Shown: positions 1 to 9,675 of the stretch, piece after piece
How the letters are laid out: each line of letters begins with the position of its first letter
Numbering within the stretch: the first letter of the stretch is position 1
Origin: CAVSVP01 sp963731125
Lineage (GTDB): Bacteria > Pseudomonadota > Gammaproteobacteria > Competibacterales > Competibacteraceae
NCBI GenBank assembly: GCA_963731125.1
Contig: CAVSVP010000029.1
Coordinates: 62,001 to 126,000, forward strand
Direction: 5' to 3'
Length of the DNA: 64,000 nucleotides
Notes under the pieces: generated by a model
The model's database searches: none
Told to the model about the DNA's origin: nothing
The model's input: the letters and a program-made list of their open reading frames with translations, nothing else
Translations under genes and position numbers: made by a program

Positions 1-237
1 AAGAGGAACCCTTTGCAGGTTTTTCCTGGCCTTTTCCATGGCTTTTTGAATTGCGATGGGCACTTCGCGCGCTTTACCGTAACCAAAGCCAACTCGACCA
101 TTACCATCACCCACTACTGTCAGAGCAGTGAAACCAAACTGGCGGCCACCCTTAACCACCTTGGCCACACGATTAACAGTAATTAGCTTCTCGCTTAAGC
201 CATCAGAACTCTGCGAGCTTTCGATATTTGTCGCCAT
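1..237 (-). CDS. rpsE: 30S ribosomal protein S5, N-terminal part (cut by window edge)
   Basis: The first 79 codons of S5 are visible; the rest lies left of the window. S5 is a small-subunit protein that contributes to decoding accuracy. The residues LITVNRVAKVVKGGRQFGF are the start of its double-stranded-RNA-binding-like fold. It starts with an ATG 10 bases after the rplR stop, the usual spc-operon order. Confidence 0.96.
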   Translation of the reverse strand, partial: MATNIESSQSSDGLSEKLITVNRVAKVVKGGRQFGFTALTVVGDGNGRVGFGYGKAREVPIAIQKAMEKARKNLQRVPL

Positions 238-247
238 TGTTCACCTT

Positions 248-601
248 TTAAAATTGCAGGCCGTTTTCCCGAGCAGCGTCGGCCAGAGCTTTGACACGAC
301 CGTGGTATTTAAAACCGGAACGATCGAATGCGACCTCTGTGATGCCCTTGGCTTTGGCTTTATCCGCGACTACCTGGCCCACTAACCGGGCAGCTTCAAT
401 ATTACCTGTGCTTTTTAAGCCTTGGCGCACAGCGGCCTCAAGCGTAGAAGCAGCCGCCACCACTTCAGCTCCGCTCGGCGTGATAATCTGTGCATAAATA
501 TGGCGAGGAGTGCGATGCACACACAAGCGATGAATTCCCAATTCACGAATCTTCATTCGAGTTCGTAAGCCGCGGCGTAGACGTGCAACTTTTTTATCCA
601 T
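248..601 (-). CDS. rplR: 50S ribosomal protein L18
   Basis: A 117-residue protein of normal length. L18 binds 5S rRNA in the central protuberance of the large subunit. The basic N-terminus (KKVARLRRGLRTRMKIRELG) and the conserved C-terminal stretch FDRSGFKYHGRVKALADAAR identify it. It lies between rplF, 5 bases upstream, and rpsE, 10 bases downstream, and so is co-transcribed with them. Confidence 0.97.
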   Translation of the reverse strand: MDKKVARLRRGLRTRMKIRELGIHRLCVHRTPRHIYAQIITPSGAEVVAAASTLEAAVRQGLKSTGNIEAARLVGQVVADKAKAKGITEVAFDRSGFKYHGRVKALADAARENGLQF

Positions 602-606
602 ACTGC

Positions 607-1140
607 TTACTTCTTTTTGGCTTCTTTGAGAATGATGGTTTCATCCCCATAGCGCACACCCTTACCTTTGTAAGGTTCCGGTGGCCGATGGGCGCGTATT
701 TTAGCCGCTACCTGGCCCACTTGCTGTTTGTCAACACCTCTCACCACGATTTCCGTTTGGCTCGGCGTTTCAACAGTAATCCCTTCCGGCACCTTAAATT
801 CAATCGGATGAGAAAATCCTAAACTCAAATTCAGCACCTTGCCTTGCGCCTGAGCACGATAACCCACGCCGACTAGTTGCAATCTGCGCTCAAAGCCATT
901 ACTGACACCAATTACCAGGTTGTTGACGAGAGCCCGCATGGTACCCGCCAGCGCTCGATGTTCTGCAGCTCCAGAAGCAGCGACAATCTGTAACTGATCA
1001 TCTTCCCGAACGAGCTTAACTGTGGGATGTAGGGACAATTCCATCGTTCCCTTCTTGCCTTTTACTGCGATAACTTGGTCATTAATGAAAACATCAACGC
1101 CGGTAGGGATGCTGATGGGTTTCTTAGCAACTCGAGACAT
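607..1140 (-). CDS. rplF: 50S ribosomal protein L6
   Basis: L6 sits near the factor-binding site of the large subunit. I chose the ATG giving MSRVAKKPISIP (177 residues, normal length). A frame extension back to 1185 would overlap rpsH and adds residues not seen in L6. The C-terminal motif RAHRPPEPYKGKGVRY is the family signature. It lies 19 bases after rpsH. Confidence 0.97.
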   Translation of the reverse strand: MSRVAKKPISIPTGVDVFINDQVIAVKGKKGTMELSLHPTVKLVREDDQLQIVAASGAAEHRALAGTMRALVNNLVIGVSNGFERRLQLVGVGYRAQAQGKVLNLSLGFSHPIEFKVPEGITVETPSQTEIVVRGVDKQQVGQVAAKIRAHRPPEPYKGKGVRYGDETIILKEAKKK

Positions 1141-1159
1141 GGGACTTCTTCCCTGCTGA

Positions 1160-1555
1160 TTATGCAACAGTACAGAGAACTTCACCGCCGTGTCCGGCAG
1201 CGCGTGCGGCCCGGTCCGTCATAACGCCCCGGGAAGTAGAGATGATAGCTACACCCAAGCCACCAAGGACTTTAGGTAGTTCATCACTTCCTTTAAAAAC
1301 CCGTAAACCAGGTCGACTAATACGCTGAATTTTTTCTATAACCGGTTTACTCTCGAAATACTTAAGGATAATGCTCAGTTCAGGCTTACCATCAAGCTCA
1401 GTTACCGTGAAATCAGTAATGTAACCCTCACTTTTTAAAACTTCGGCGATAGCGATTTTTAGCTTGGAAGACGGCATAATCACTTGGGTTTTCGCCGCGT
1501 TTTGGGCATTGCGAATACGGGTCAGCATATCCGCGATGGGATCCGTCATGCTCAT
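1160..1555 (-). CDS. rpsH: 30S ribosomal protein S8
   Basis: 131 residues, normal for S8, which binds the central domain of 16S rRNA and in E. coli is the translational repressor of the spc operon. It opens with MSMTDPIADMLTRIRNAQ and ends with a conserved segment containing STSRGVMTDRAARAAGHGGE. The first ATG is preferred because AGGAG stands 11 bases upstream; the second in-frame ATG would be 17 bases away. A 95-base spacer separates it from rpsN. Confidence 0.97.
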   Translation of the reverse strand: MSMTDPIADMLTRIRNAQNAAKTQVIMPSSKLKIAIAEVLKSEGYITDFTVTELDGKPELSIILKYFESKPVIEKIQRISRPGLRVFKGSDELPKVLGGLGVAIISTSRGVMTDRAARAAGHGGEVLCTVA

Positions 1556-1650
1556 TTTCTAAAGAACTCCTGAGTGGTCAGTATCAGGGCTTATGCTGTC
1601 GGACAAGCGCCTTCCACTTAAAACTTTAGGAAGTTGCGTAACTTAACCGG

Positions 1651-1956
1651 CTACCAACTGGCTTTACGCAGTCCAGGGATATCACCGCGCATGGCCGCTT
1701 CACGCAACTTATTGCGGCCGAGGCCAAACTTTCGATAATAGCCATGCGGCCGGCCCGTCAACCGACAACGATTGTGGGCACGTACCGGACTAGAATTACG
1801 AGGTAAAGATTGTAGCTCTACTTGAGCTGCTAGGCGTTGTTCACTGGTACTCACTGGAGTGCGGATGATTTCCTTAAGTTCAGCGCGCTTAGCCGAATAC
1901 TTTTGAATAAAATGAACACGCTTAATTTCACGATTTACCATAGACTTTTTAGCCAT
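1651..1956 (-). CDS. rpsN: 30S ribosomal protein S14, zinc-independent form
   Basis: 101 residues. The length and the lack of paired CxxC motifs mark the zinc-free C-minus type of S14. The C-terminal half carries RCRLTGRPHGYYRKFGLGRN, the family signature. S14 assembles late into the head of the 30S subunit. It follows rplE by 8 bases. Confidence 0.97.
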   Translation of the reverse strand: MAKKSMVNREIKRVHFIQKYSAKRAELKEIIRTPVSTSEQRLAAQVELQSLPRNSSPVRAHNRCRLTGRPHGYYRKFGLGRNKLREAAMRGDIPGLRKASW

Positions 1957-1964
1957 GTTATTGC

Positions 1965-2504
1965 TTAGCTCCTAAACGGAAAGTTAAATGCTGCTAACAG
2001 GGCGCGCCCCTCCTCGTCGGTATGGGCTGAAGTCGTAATAGTGATGTCGAGACCCCGCAATGCGTCAATGCGATCATAATCGATTTCCGGAAAAATGATC
2101 TGTTCTCGGACCCCCAGGCTATAATTACCCCTACCGTCAAAGGAGCGCGGACTAAGACCGCGAAAGTCGCGAATACGCGGAATCGCAACATTAATCAAGC
2201 GATCCAGAAACTCGTACATGCGCTGACGACGTAAAGTGACCTTACAGCCGATAGGCCAACCTTCACGAATCTTGAAACCCGCTATCGATTTTCGAGCATG
2301 AGTCGCTACAGGCTTTTGACCCACAATCAGCGTCATATCATTTTGTGCATGCTCCAAAATTTTCTTGTCCCCAACCGCTTCGCCAAGACCCATGTTAAGG
2401 GTGACTTTAACAAGCCGGGGGATTTCCATGATGTTATGGTAGCCAAACTGCTCTCCAAGCTGTGGCATGACTACCTCGCGATAGTGCTGTTGCAATCTTG
2501 CCAT
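1965..2504 (-). CDS. rplE: 50S ribosomal protein L5
   Basis: 179 residues, normal length. L5 binds 5S rRNA and contacts the P-site tRNA. The signatures VTLNMGLGEA near residue 35 and FDGRGNYSLGVREQIIFPEI near residue 125 are present. It lies between rplX, 12 bases upstream, and rpsN, 8 bases downstream. Confidence 0.97.
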   Translation of the reverse strand: MARLQQHYREVVMPQLGEQFGYHNIMEIPRLVKVTLNMGLGEAVGDKKILEHAQNDMTLIVGQKPVATHARKSIAGFKIREGWPIGCKVTLRRQRMYEFLDRLINVAIPRIRDFRGLSPRSFDGRGNYSLGVREQIIFPEIDYDRIDALRGLDITITTSAHTDEEGRALLAAFNFPFRS

Positions 2505-2516
2505 CGTCGCTTACCC

Positions 2517-2837
2517 TTACACGTCCACAACTTCGTTGTTGGATTTGAAGTAGCGAACCTTGCGGCCGTCTTCAAGCGTGCGGAACCCAACACGATCACC
2601 TTTATTGGTACTCGAGTTAAACAGCATCACGTTGGAAAGGTGAATGGACGCCTCACGTTCGACGATGCCGCCGGCAATACCGCGCGCGGGATTATGCTTC
2701 GTGTGCCGCTTAATCATATTGATACCTTCCACAAGGACGCGATCGTCGTTATCAAGCACCCGAAACACATTGCCTCGCCGCCCTTTATCTTTACCAGCGA
2801 TGACAATCACTTCATCGCCTTTTTTAATCCTACGCAT
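2517..2837 (-). CDS. rplX: 50S ribosomal protein L24
   Basis: 106 residues. L24 is an early assembly protein of the large subunit. The N-terminal KOW motif KKGDEVIVIAGKDKGRRG is clear. It follows rplN by 14 bases in standard spc order. Confidence 0.96.
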   Translation of the reverse strand: MRRIKKGDEVIVIAGKDKGRRGNVFRVLDNDDRVLVEGINMIKRHTKHNPARGIAGGIVEREASIHLSNVMLFNSSTNKGDRVGFRTLEDGRKVRYFKSNNEVVDV

Positions 2838-2851
2838 TATGCTCTTACCCT

Positions 2852-3220
2852 TTACAGTACTTCGGGCGCCAGGGAAATAATTTTCATAAAGCGCTCGCTA
2901 CGCAGCTCGCGCGTCACTGGCCCGAATATCCGAGTGCCAATAGGCTCCAGTTTGTTGTTCAATAACACTGCCGCATTGCCATCGAAACGTATCAGCGAAC
3001 CGTCGCTGCGACGCACACCTTTACGGGTACGTACTACCACAGCATTATAGATTTCACCTTTTTTCACCTTACCGCGCGGAATGGCTTCCTTAACGCTGAC
3101 CTTAATGACATCACCAATTTTGGCATAGCGGCGCTGGGAGCCTCCCAACACCTTAATACACATTAAGCGACGCGCACCGCTGTTATCGGCGACCTCCAAT
3201 ACACTCTGCATCTGAATCAT
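2852..3220 (-). CDS. rplN: 50S ribosomal protein L14
   Basis: 122 residues, the usual length. L14 lies at the subunit interface. It begins MIQMQSVLEVADNSGARRLM and contains RFDGNAAVLLNNKLEPIGTR, both family signatures. A 71-base spacer separates it from rpsQ, at the junction where the S10 and spc operons meet in E. coli. I could not identify a convincing promoter in that spacer. Confidence 0.97.
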   Translation of the reverse strand: MIQMQSVLEVADNSGARRLMCIKVLGGSQRRYAKIGDVIKVSVKEAIPRGKVKKGEIYNAVVVRTRKGVRRSDGSLIRFDGNAAVLLNNKLEPIGTRIFGPVTRELRSERFMKIISLAPEVL

Positions 3221-3291
3221 GGCTGCATTCCGATTACACTTTTCATTGAGTTATAATGCATTCTAACGGCACGCCATGCTAACGTGACGGT

Positions 3292-3552
3292 TTATTCAGT
3301 CTTATCAAGCACCTTCACTAGTCGCCAAGACTTCGTTTTAGCCATGGGGCGGCATTGTTCTATCATTACTAAATCGCCCTCTCGACCTTCGTTATGCTCG
3401 TCATGAGCATGCAACTTTGTAGTGCGACGAATGTACTTGCCATAAACCGGATGGCGTACTAACCGCTCAATGACTACGGTAATTGTTTTTTCCATTTTGT
3501 CACTTGCCACTCGACCGGTCATGGCGCGTGAGGGCTTGTTCTCCGCAGTCAT
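3292..3552 (-). CDS. rpsQ: 30S ribosomal protein S17
   Basis: 86 residues, normal length. S17 is a primary 16S rRNA binder. The motifs GRVASDKMEKTITVVIERLV and GDLVMIEQCRPMAKTKSWRL are typical. It starts 3 bases after the rpmC stop and is the last gene of the S10-type block. Confidence 0.97.
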   Translation of the reverse strand: MTAENKPSRAMTGRVASDKMEKTITVVIERLVRHPVYGKYIRRTTKLHAHDEHNEGREGDLVMIEQCRPMAKTKSWRLVKVLDKTE

Positions 3553-3555
3553 GCG

Positions 3556-3747
3556 TTACCTACCTTTCTCATTTAATACAGTTTTGACTTGGGCAATGCC
3601 GCGCTTCACCTGCTTAAACAAATGTGGTTTGCTAAGCTGGTTTGTTTCGCGTTGCATCCGCAAGTTAAACTGCTCCCGACGCAACGCTAATAACTCTTGT
3701 TTCAGTTCTGCTGCGCTCTTTTGGCGAAGTTCATCAGTTTTCATCAT
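3556..3747 (-). CDS. rpmC: 50S ribosomal protein L29
   Basis: A 63-residue two-helix protein at the polypeptide exit tunnel. It carries LRREQFNLRMQRETNQL, the L29 signature. Its ATG overlaps the rplP stop by four bases (ATGA), a sign of translational coupling. Confidence 0.96.
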   Translation of the reverse strand: MMKTDELRQKSAAELKQELLALRREQFNLRMQRETNQLSKPHLFKQVKRGIAQVKTVLNEKGR

Positions 3748-4157
3748 ATTACCGTTCGACTTACGAAAACCGTCTGGACAGGAAGCTTAGCACCGGCCAA
3801 GCGAAACGCTTCCCGGGCAACGGGCTCTGATACCCCCTCCATTTCATACAACACTCGACCAGGCTGCACTTTAGCAACCCAATATTCTACATTGCCCTTT
3901 CCCTTACCCTGACGGACTTCCAGAGGCTTCTTGGTAACAGGCACATCAGGAAAGATGCGTATCCAAACTTTACCAACGCGCTTAATATGACGATTAATAG
4001 CACGTCGGGCAGCTTCAATTTGACGGGCGGTAACGCGCCCACGGGTGGTGCACTTTAAGCCATATTCGCCGAAACTGACCGTGCTGCCAGTGGTTGCAAT
4101 ACCGCGATTGCGTCCTTTGTGCTGTTTGCGGAATTTCGTTTTTTTCGGCTGTAGCAT
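3744..4157 (-). CDS. rplP: 50S ribosomal protein L16
   Basis: 137 residues. L16 helps position the A-site tRNA. It has RGKGKGNVEYWVAKVQPG near residue 82 and KFRKQHKGRNRG near the start. It is preceded by an unusual hairpin plus T-tract in the spacer from rpsC, which may set how much transcript reaches this gene and those after it. It is coupled to rpmC through a four-base overlap. Confidence 0.97.
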   Translation of the reverse strand: MLQPKKTKFRKQHKGRNRGIATTGSTVSFGEYGLKCTTRGRVTARQIEAARRAINRHIKRVGKVWIRIFPDVPVTKKPLEVRQGKGKGNVEYWVAKVQPGRVLYEMEGVSEPVAREAFRLAGAKLPVQTVFVSRTVI

Positions 4158-4176
4158 GTATTGTTACCTGTTGCTG

Positions 4177-4212
4177 AAAAAAAGGAACTCCGCGTTAACA
4201 ATCGCGGAGTTC
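4177..4212 (-). terminator. Intrinsic terminator or attenuator inside the S10 operon (rpsC-rplP spacer)
   Basis: Read on the minus strand, a perfect 10-base-pair stem (GAACTCCGCG and CGCGGAGTTC, 8-base loop) is followed by one C and seven T. This is a textbook Rho-independent terminator. It begins 26 bases after the rpsC stop, and the T-tract ends about 20 bases before the rplP start. Its place in the middle of an essential operon suggests partial termination or an RNA-processing site rather than a full stop. Confidence 0.8.
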
Positions 4213-4238
4213 AGAGGCGTTTTGTTAAAGGAGTGACT

Positions 4239-4913
4239 TTAACTAGCAGAAACCTTTTCGACCTTAGTTTCACCCTGCTTGTCAAGACCAAATACTTCAC
4301 CTTTAAATATCCACACCTTAACACCAATGACGCCGTAAGTGGTCTTTGCTTCCGCAAAACCATAGTCGATATCGGCGCGCAGAGTATGAAGAGGCACTCG
4401 TCCCTCGCGATACCATTCGCTACGAGCAATTTCGGCTCCATTTAAACGGCCCGAAACGTATATTTTAATACCTTGAGCCCCTAGGCGCATAGCACTGGTT
4501 ACTGCTCGCCTCATAGCACGGCGGAACATGATACGCCGCTCTAGCTGCTGCGCTACACCCTCAGCGACAAGCTGGGCGTCCAGTTCAGGCTTACGGATCT
4601 CTTCAATGTTGATATGAACAGGAATTCCTATCATATCAGAAACTTGCTTACGTAATGCTTCAATGTCCTCGCCTTTCTTGCCAATTACCACACCAGGTCG
4701 GGCGGTATGGACGGTAATGTGCGCCGTACGCGCAGGGCGCTCAATCTGAATACGGCTGACTGAAGCATGTGCAAGTTTCTTTTTTAAAAAGTCACGAACT
4801 TTTAGGTCTTTTTCAAGCAACTCTGCGAAGTTCTTAGAATCTGCGTACCACTTGGAATTCCAATCGGAAGCGATACCAAGCCGCATGCCGACAGGATGTA
4901 CTTTCTGACCCAC
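4239..4913 (-). CDS. rpsC: 30S ribosomal protein S3
   Basis: 224 residues. S3 is part of the mRNA entry tunnel and its helicase activity. The KH-domain loop PGVVIGKKGEDIEALR is at about residues 73-88, and the C-terminal domain contains GAQGIKIYVSGRLNGAEIAR. It begins 11 bases after rplV. The intrinsic-terminator signal lies just after its stop codon. Confidence 0.97.
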   Translation of the reverse strand: MGQKVHPVGMRLGIASDWNSKWYADSKNFAELLEKDLKVRDFLKKKLAHASVSRIQIERPARTAHITVHTARPGVVIGKKGEDIEALRKQVSDMIGIPVHINIEEIRKPELDAQLVAEGVAQQLERRIMFRRAMRRAVTSAMRLGAQGIKIYVSGRLNGAEIARSEWYREGRVPLHTLRADIDYGFAEAKTTYGVIGVKVWIFKGEVFGLDKQGETKVEKVSAS

Positions 4914-4924
4914 TGGTGACCCCC

Positions 4925-5257
4925 TTACCGCTCTGCAACCGTTAAGGTAATATGGCTGGTGCGTTTCATGATGCGATTACCACGCCCTTTGGCGCGTGCT
5001 CGCATGCGTTTCAATGTCGGGCCCTCATCGACGTAAACGGCTGACACCTTAAGCTCATCGACATCAGCACCCGCATTATGTTCTGCGTTGGCAATAGCCG
5101 ATTCAAGCACTTTTTTAACAAGGCGAGCGGCCTTCTTATTGCTAAAGGTCAGCAGGTCCAAAGCACGATCAACGGGCATATTGCGCACTTGATCTGTCAC
5201 AAGGCGAACTTTCTGAGCGGAAATACGCGCATATTTTAATTTCGCAAATGCTTGCAT
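4925..5257 (-). CDS. rplV: 50S ribosomal protein L22
   Basis: L22 lines the exit tunnel through its beta-hairpin. I chose the ATG giving MQAFAKLKYARISAQKVRLV (110 residues, normal length), 7 bases after the rpsS stop. A longer frame back to 5317 would overlap rpsS by about 50 bases and is not L22-like. The hairpin tip region GPTLKRMRARAKGRGNRI is present. Confidence 0.95.
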   Translation of the reverse strand: MQAFAKLKYARISAQKVRLVTDQVRNMPVDRALDLLTFSNKKAARLVKKVLESAIANAEHNAGADVDELKVSAVYVDEGPTLKRMRARAKGRGNRIMKRTSHITLTVAER

Positions 5258-5264
5258 AATGGCT

Positions 5265-5537
5265 TCACTTAGTTCTCTTATCTGCCGTATGCCCTCGATA
5301 AGTGCGTGTTGCGGCAAATTCTCCTAACTTGTGACCAACCATATTCTCGTTAATGAGAATCGGCACATGCTGGCGTCCATTGTGCACGGCGATGGTCAAA
5401 CCAATCATGTTGGGTAAGATCATTGAGCGCCGCGACCAGGTTTTGATGGGCCTCTTACTGTTGGTCGCCACCGCTTGCTCCACCTTCTTGCTGAGGTGGA
5501 TATCTACAAACGGTCCTTTTTTAATGGAACGTGGCAC
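5265..5537 (-). CDS. rpsS: 30S ribosomal protein S19
   Basis: 90 residues, normal length. S19 lies in the 30S head near the A-site finger. It begins MPRSIKKGPFVDIHLSKKVE, and NENMVGHKLGEFAATRTYRG is its signature near the C-terminus. It starts 17 bases after rplB. Confidence 0.97.
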   Translation of the reverse strand: MPRSIKKGPFVDIHLSKKVEQAVATNSKRPIKTWSRRSMILPNMIGLTIAVHNGRQHVPILINENMVGHKLGEFAATRTYRGHTADKRTK

Positions 5538-5554
5538 TTCGTTATATCCTCAAC

Positions 5555-6382
5555 TTACTTTGTCTTACGCTTGCGCACGATCATTTTATCCGTAAGCTTA
5601 GCTGTACGGGTTTTATGACCTTTAGTAGGCACTCCCCACGGTGTTACCGGATGGCGACCCCCAGAGGTGCGCCCTTCGCCACCGCCGTGTGGGTGATCAA
5701 CTGGATTCATAGCTACCCCACGTACAGTGGGTCGGAATCCACGCCAACGCTTAGCTCCAGCTTTACCGAGAGAGCGTAACGCATGTTCTGCATTTCCCAC
5801 GACGCCGATAGTCGCTTTGCAATCTACATGTACTTTGCGCACCTCTCCGGAGCGAAGGCGTAGCAGGGCATAAGCCCCCTCCCGTGCAATCAGTTGCGCT
5901 GAGGCTCCAGCGCTACGCGCTAATTGGGCACCTTTACCAGGTTTCATTTCAATGCAATGAATTGTACTGCCCACCGGCATACTGCGTAACGGAAGCGCAT
6001 TTCCCTGTTTAATTGGAGCGGCTACACCGGATATTATTGTGTCGCCAGCGGTAACACCATTAGGTGCGATAATATAACGGCGTTCACCGTCAGCGTAGAG
6101 CAACAATGCGATGTGGGCGCTGCGGTTTGGATCATACTCCAGCCGTTCGACACGTGCAGGAATGTTATCTTTGTTACGCTTAAAATCGATCAATCGGTAA
6201 TGATGCTTATGTCCTCCGCCCCGATGACGGGTGGTGATTCGTCCGGCATTATTACGACCACCTGTTTTATGGGATACCTCTAACAGAGGTTTATAAGGCG
6301 ATCCCTTATGCAGACCCGGCGTCTTGATTTTTACCAAGAAACGCCGCCCTGGTGAAGTGGGTTTTTGTTTAACAATCGCCAT
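5555..6382 (-). CDS. rplB: 50S ribosomal protein L2
   Basis: 275 residues, the usual length. L2 is needed for subunit association and peptidyl transfer. The conserved C-terminal segment VAMNPVDHPHGGGEGRTSGG, including the important His, is intact at about residue 222. It follows rplW after a 45-base spacer. Confidence 0.97.
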   Translation of the reverse strand: MAIVKQKPTSPGRRFLVKIKTPGLHKGSPYKPLLEVSHKTGGRNNAGRITTRHRGGGHKHHYRLIDFKRNKDNIPARVERLEYDPNRSAHIALLLYADGERRYIIAPNGVTAGDTIISGVAAPIKQGNALPLRSMPVGSTIHCIEMKPGKGAQLARSAGASAQLIAREGAYALLRLRSGEVRKVHVDCKATIGVVGNAEHALRSLGKAGAKRWRGFRPTVRGVAMNPVDHPHGGGEGRTSGGRHPVTPWGVPTKGHKTRTAKLTDKMIVRKRKTK

Positions 6383-6427
6383 CTTTACTTACCTTAAGCA
6401 CGAAGATTGAGTCCCAAAAGCCAATGA

Positions 6428-6724
6428 CTAGCTTGCCCCGAGAAAATCAATCTCATGGTCGGCCTCGAGGGTAACATAGGCTTTTTTCCAGTCGCTACGC
6501 CGACCGTGGATTTTACCAAACCGCTTACGCTTTCCCTTTACATTAGCCACGGTGACTGTTTTTACCTTCACCTCAAACATAAGTTCAACCGCATGTTTAA
6601 TCTCAGGTTTAGTAGCATCTCTGGCGACTTTGAACACCACTTGATTGTTGAGGTCAGCAACTGTTGTGCTTTTTTCAGAGACGTGGGGTGCTAGCAGAAT
6701 CATCATTAAACGTTCCTGATTCAT
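6428..6724 (-). CDS. rplW: 50S ribosomal protein L23
   Basis: L23 is at the tunnel exit and docks trigger factor and SRP. I chose the ATG giving MNQERLMMILLAPHVSEKST (98 residues) because it overlaps the rplD stop in a four-base ATGA; a codon start three residues earlier is also possible. The end KGKRKRFGKIHGRRSDWKKA is typical. Confidence 0.94.
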   Translation of the reverse strand: MNQERLMMILLAPHVSEKSTTVADLNNQVVFKVARDATKPEIKHAVELMFEVKVKTVTVANVKGKRKRFGKIHGRRSDWKKAYVTLEADHEIDFLGAS

Positions 6725-7344
6725 GATAGCCACTCCTCCACCTTCTCCAGCGCGCTAGTGGTTATTATCACTTTGTCATAACGGATCAAACCAACCGGGT
6801 CCAGTTTACTGGCCTCACGCACCTCGACATTGGGCAGATTGCGCGCAGATCGATACAAATTCTGATTCTGCGCTTCCGTTATCAGCAAAACACTATCTTC
6901 AATGCCTAAGTCCGCTAGCTGAGCTACCATAAACTTGGTCTTGGGTTCAGCTAACGTAAAGTCGCTAACCACAAGCAACCGCTCCTGACGAAGTAATTCA
7001 GAGAAGATGCAACGCATGGCTGCGCGATACATCTTTTTGTTGACCTTCTGTGAGTGATCTTGAGGAGAAGCGGCAAAGGTTACTCCACCCCCCCGCCATA
7101 AGGGGCTACGAATCGTACCAGCACGGGCACGTCCGGTTCCCTTCTGACGCCAGGGCTTAGCCCCGCCACCACTGACGGCGGAGCGATTTTTTTGCGCACG
7201 GGTTCCAGCTCGTCCACCCGCCAAATAAGCGATCACTACTTGATGCACCAACGCTTCATTGAACTCGCGCCCGAAAGCCTCATCGGAAACTGAGAGCGTC
7301 TGTTCAAAAGCTTGTCCATGTACGTTCTTCACCTGAAGTTCCAT
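6721..7344 (-). CDS. rplD: 50S ribosomal protein L4
   Basis: 207 residues. L4 binds 23S rRNA and lines the exit tunnel. In E. coli it also represses the S10 operon. It has GTGRARAGTIRSPLWRGGGV at about residue 68, the extended tunnel loop. It starts 9 bases after rplC and is coupled to rplW. Confidence 0.97.
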   Translation of the reverse strand: MELQVKNVHGQAFEQTLSVSDEAFGREFNEALVHQVVIAYLAGGRAGTRAQKNRSAVSGGGAKPWRQKGTGRARAGTIRSPLWRGGGVTFAASPQDHSQKVNKKMYRAAMRCIFSELLRQERLLVVSDFTLAEPKTKFMVAQLADLGIEDSVLLITEAQNQNLYRSARNLPNVEVREASKLDPVGLIRYDKVIITTSALEKVEEWLS

Positions 7345-7353
7345 GCTGCCTCC

Positions 7354-7998
7354 TTAACCGTGAGCTCTTGTTGCAGGACGAATGATCAAATCACCGCCTT
7401 TGGAGCCAGGCACAGCACCTTTAACCAGTAATAAGTTTCGATCAACGTCAACTTGGATAACTTCGAGGTTTTGCATACAACGTCGCACTGCACCCATTTG
7501 GCCTGCCATTTTTTTACCCTTGAACACGCGTCCGGGGGTCTGGTTCTGGCCTATTGAACCGGGTACCCGGTGGGAAAGCGAATTACCATGGCTGTTACGT
7601 TGTCCTCTAAAGTGATGGCGCTTAATCGTACCAGCGAAGCCTTTACCTAGCGTGGTACCGGTTACATCAACTTTTTGCCCTACTTCGAATACGTTTACTT
7701 TTAACTCGGAACCAACAGCAATATCCTCGCCTTCGCTTTCATTGAGACGGAACTCCCAGAGCCTCCGGCCTGCTTCAACGCCCGCCTTGGCAAAATGCCC
7801 AGCTGCAGGTTTATTGACGCGACTGGCTCGCCGCTTACCTGTGGTAACTTGCAAAGCGCGATAACCGTCAGTCGTCAAAGTCTTCAACTGGGTAACGCGA
7901 TTAGGTTCAACTTCAATGACGGTCACCGGTACAGAGATTCCGTCTTCCCTAAAAATCCGAGTCATGCCGATTTTACGACCGATAATGCCAATGGTCAT
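7354..7998 (-). CDS. rplC: 50S ribosomal protein L3
   Basis: L3 is an early assembly protein near the peptidyl-transferase centre. I chose the ATG giving MTIGIIGRKIGMTRIFREDG (214 residues); an upstream extension to 8058 adds 20 residues unlike any L3. It carries GNSLSHRVPGSIGQNQTPGR, the site of glutamine methylation in E. coli L3. A 142-base spacer separates it from rpsJ. Confidence 0.96.
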   Translation of the reverse strand: MTIGIIGRKIGMTRIFREDGISVPVTVIEVEPNRVTQLKTLTTDGYRALQVTTGKRRASRVNKPAAGHFAKAGVEAGRRLWEFRLNESEGEDIAVGSELKVNVFEVGQKVDVTGTTLGKGFAGTIKRHHFRGQRNSHGNSLSHRVPGSIGQNQTPGRVFKGKKMAGQMGAVRRCMQNLEVIQVDVDRNLLLVKGAVPGSKGGDLIIRPATRAHG

Positions 7999-8140
7999 TT
8001 TCAAAACAACCTCTATACAGTGTGGAGTGAGTGAGAGGAGGGCGGCTTCCCTCATCACTGGTATAATTTGTATTTATCTGCGTATTGACTAGCCTGTCTT
8101 AGCGGGAAAGGCTTAGATTTGCTTGGCCACGGCACAGGTC

Positions 8141-8452
8141 TTAATTTAATTTAATTTGTACGTCAACGCCGGCAGCCAAATCGAGTTTCATCAATGCATC
8201 AACGGTCTTATCAGTGGGGTCCACAATATCCATCAAGCGCTTGTGAGTACGAATCTCGTATTGATCCCGTGCGTCTTTATTGACATGAGGTGAAATCAAT
8301 ACCGTAAAGCGCTCATTTTTAGTCGGCAACGGAATAGGGCCACGGACTTGAGCACCGGTACGTTTAGCGGTTTCGACAATTTCTCGTGCGGACTGATCAA
8401 TCAGGCGGTGATCGAAGGCCTTGAGGCGAATCCGAATTCTTTGGTTAGCCAT
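8141..8452 (-). CDS. rpsJ: 30S ribosomal protein S10 (NusE)
   Basis: 103 residues. S10 is a 30S head protein and, as NusE, a partner of NusB and NusG in transcription antitermination. It starts MANQRIRIRLKAFDHRLIDQ and contains GPIPLPTKNERFTVLISPHV. It begins 5 bases after the tuf stop, so the str and S10 operons appear joined here. Confidence 0.97.
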   Translation of the reverse strand: MANQRIRIRLKAFDHRLIDQSAREIVETAKRTGAQVRGPIPLPTKNERFTVLISPHVNKDARDQYEIRTHKRLMDIVDPTDKTVDALMKLDLAAGVDVQIKLN

Positions 8453-8457
8453 AAAAC

Positions 8458-9648
<1,191 letters not shown>

Positions 9649-9675
9649 CGTCTTACCTCATCAAAGTTGTCACGC

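Noticed and set aside
3221..3291. Second promoter at the S10/spc junction
   Set aside because: No -10/-35 pair on the minus strand that I would defend.
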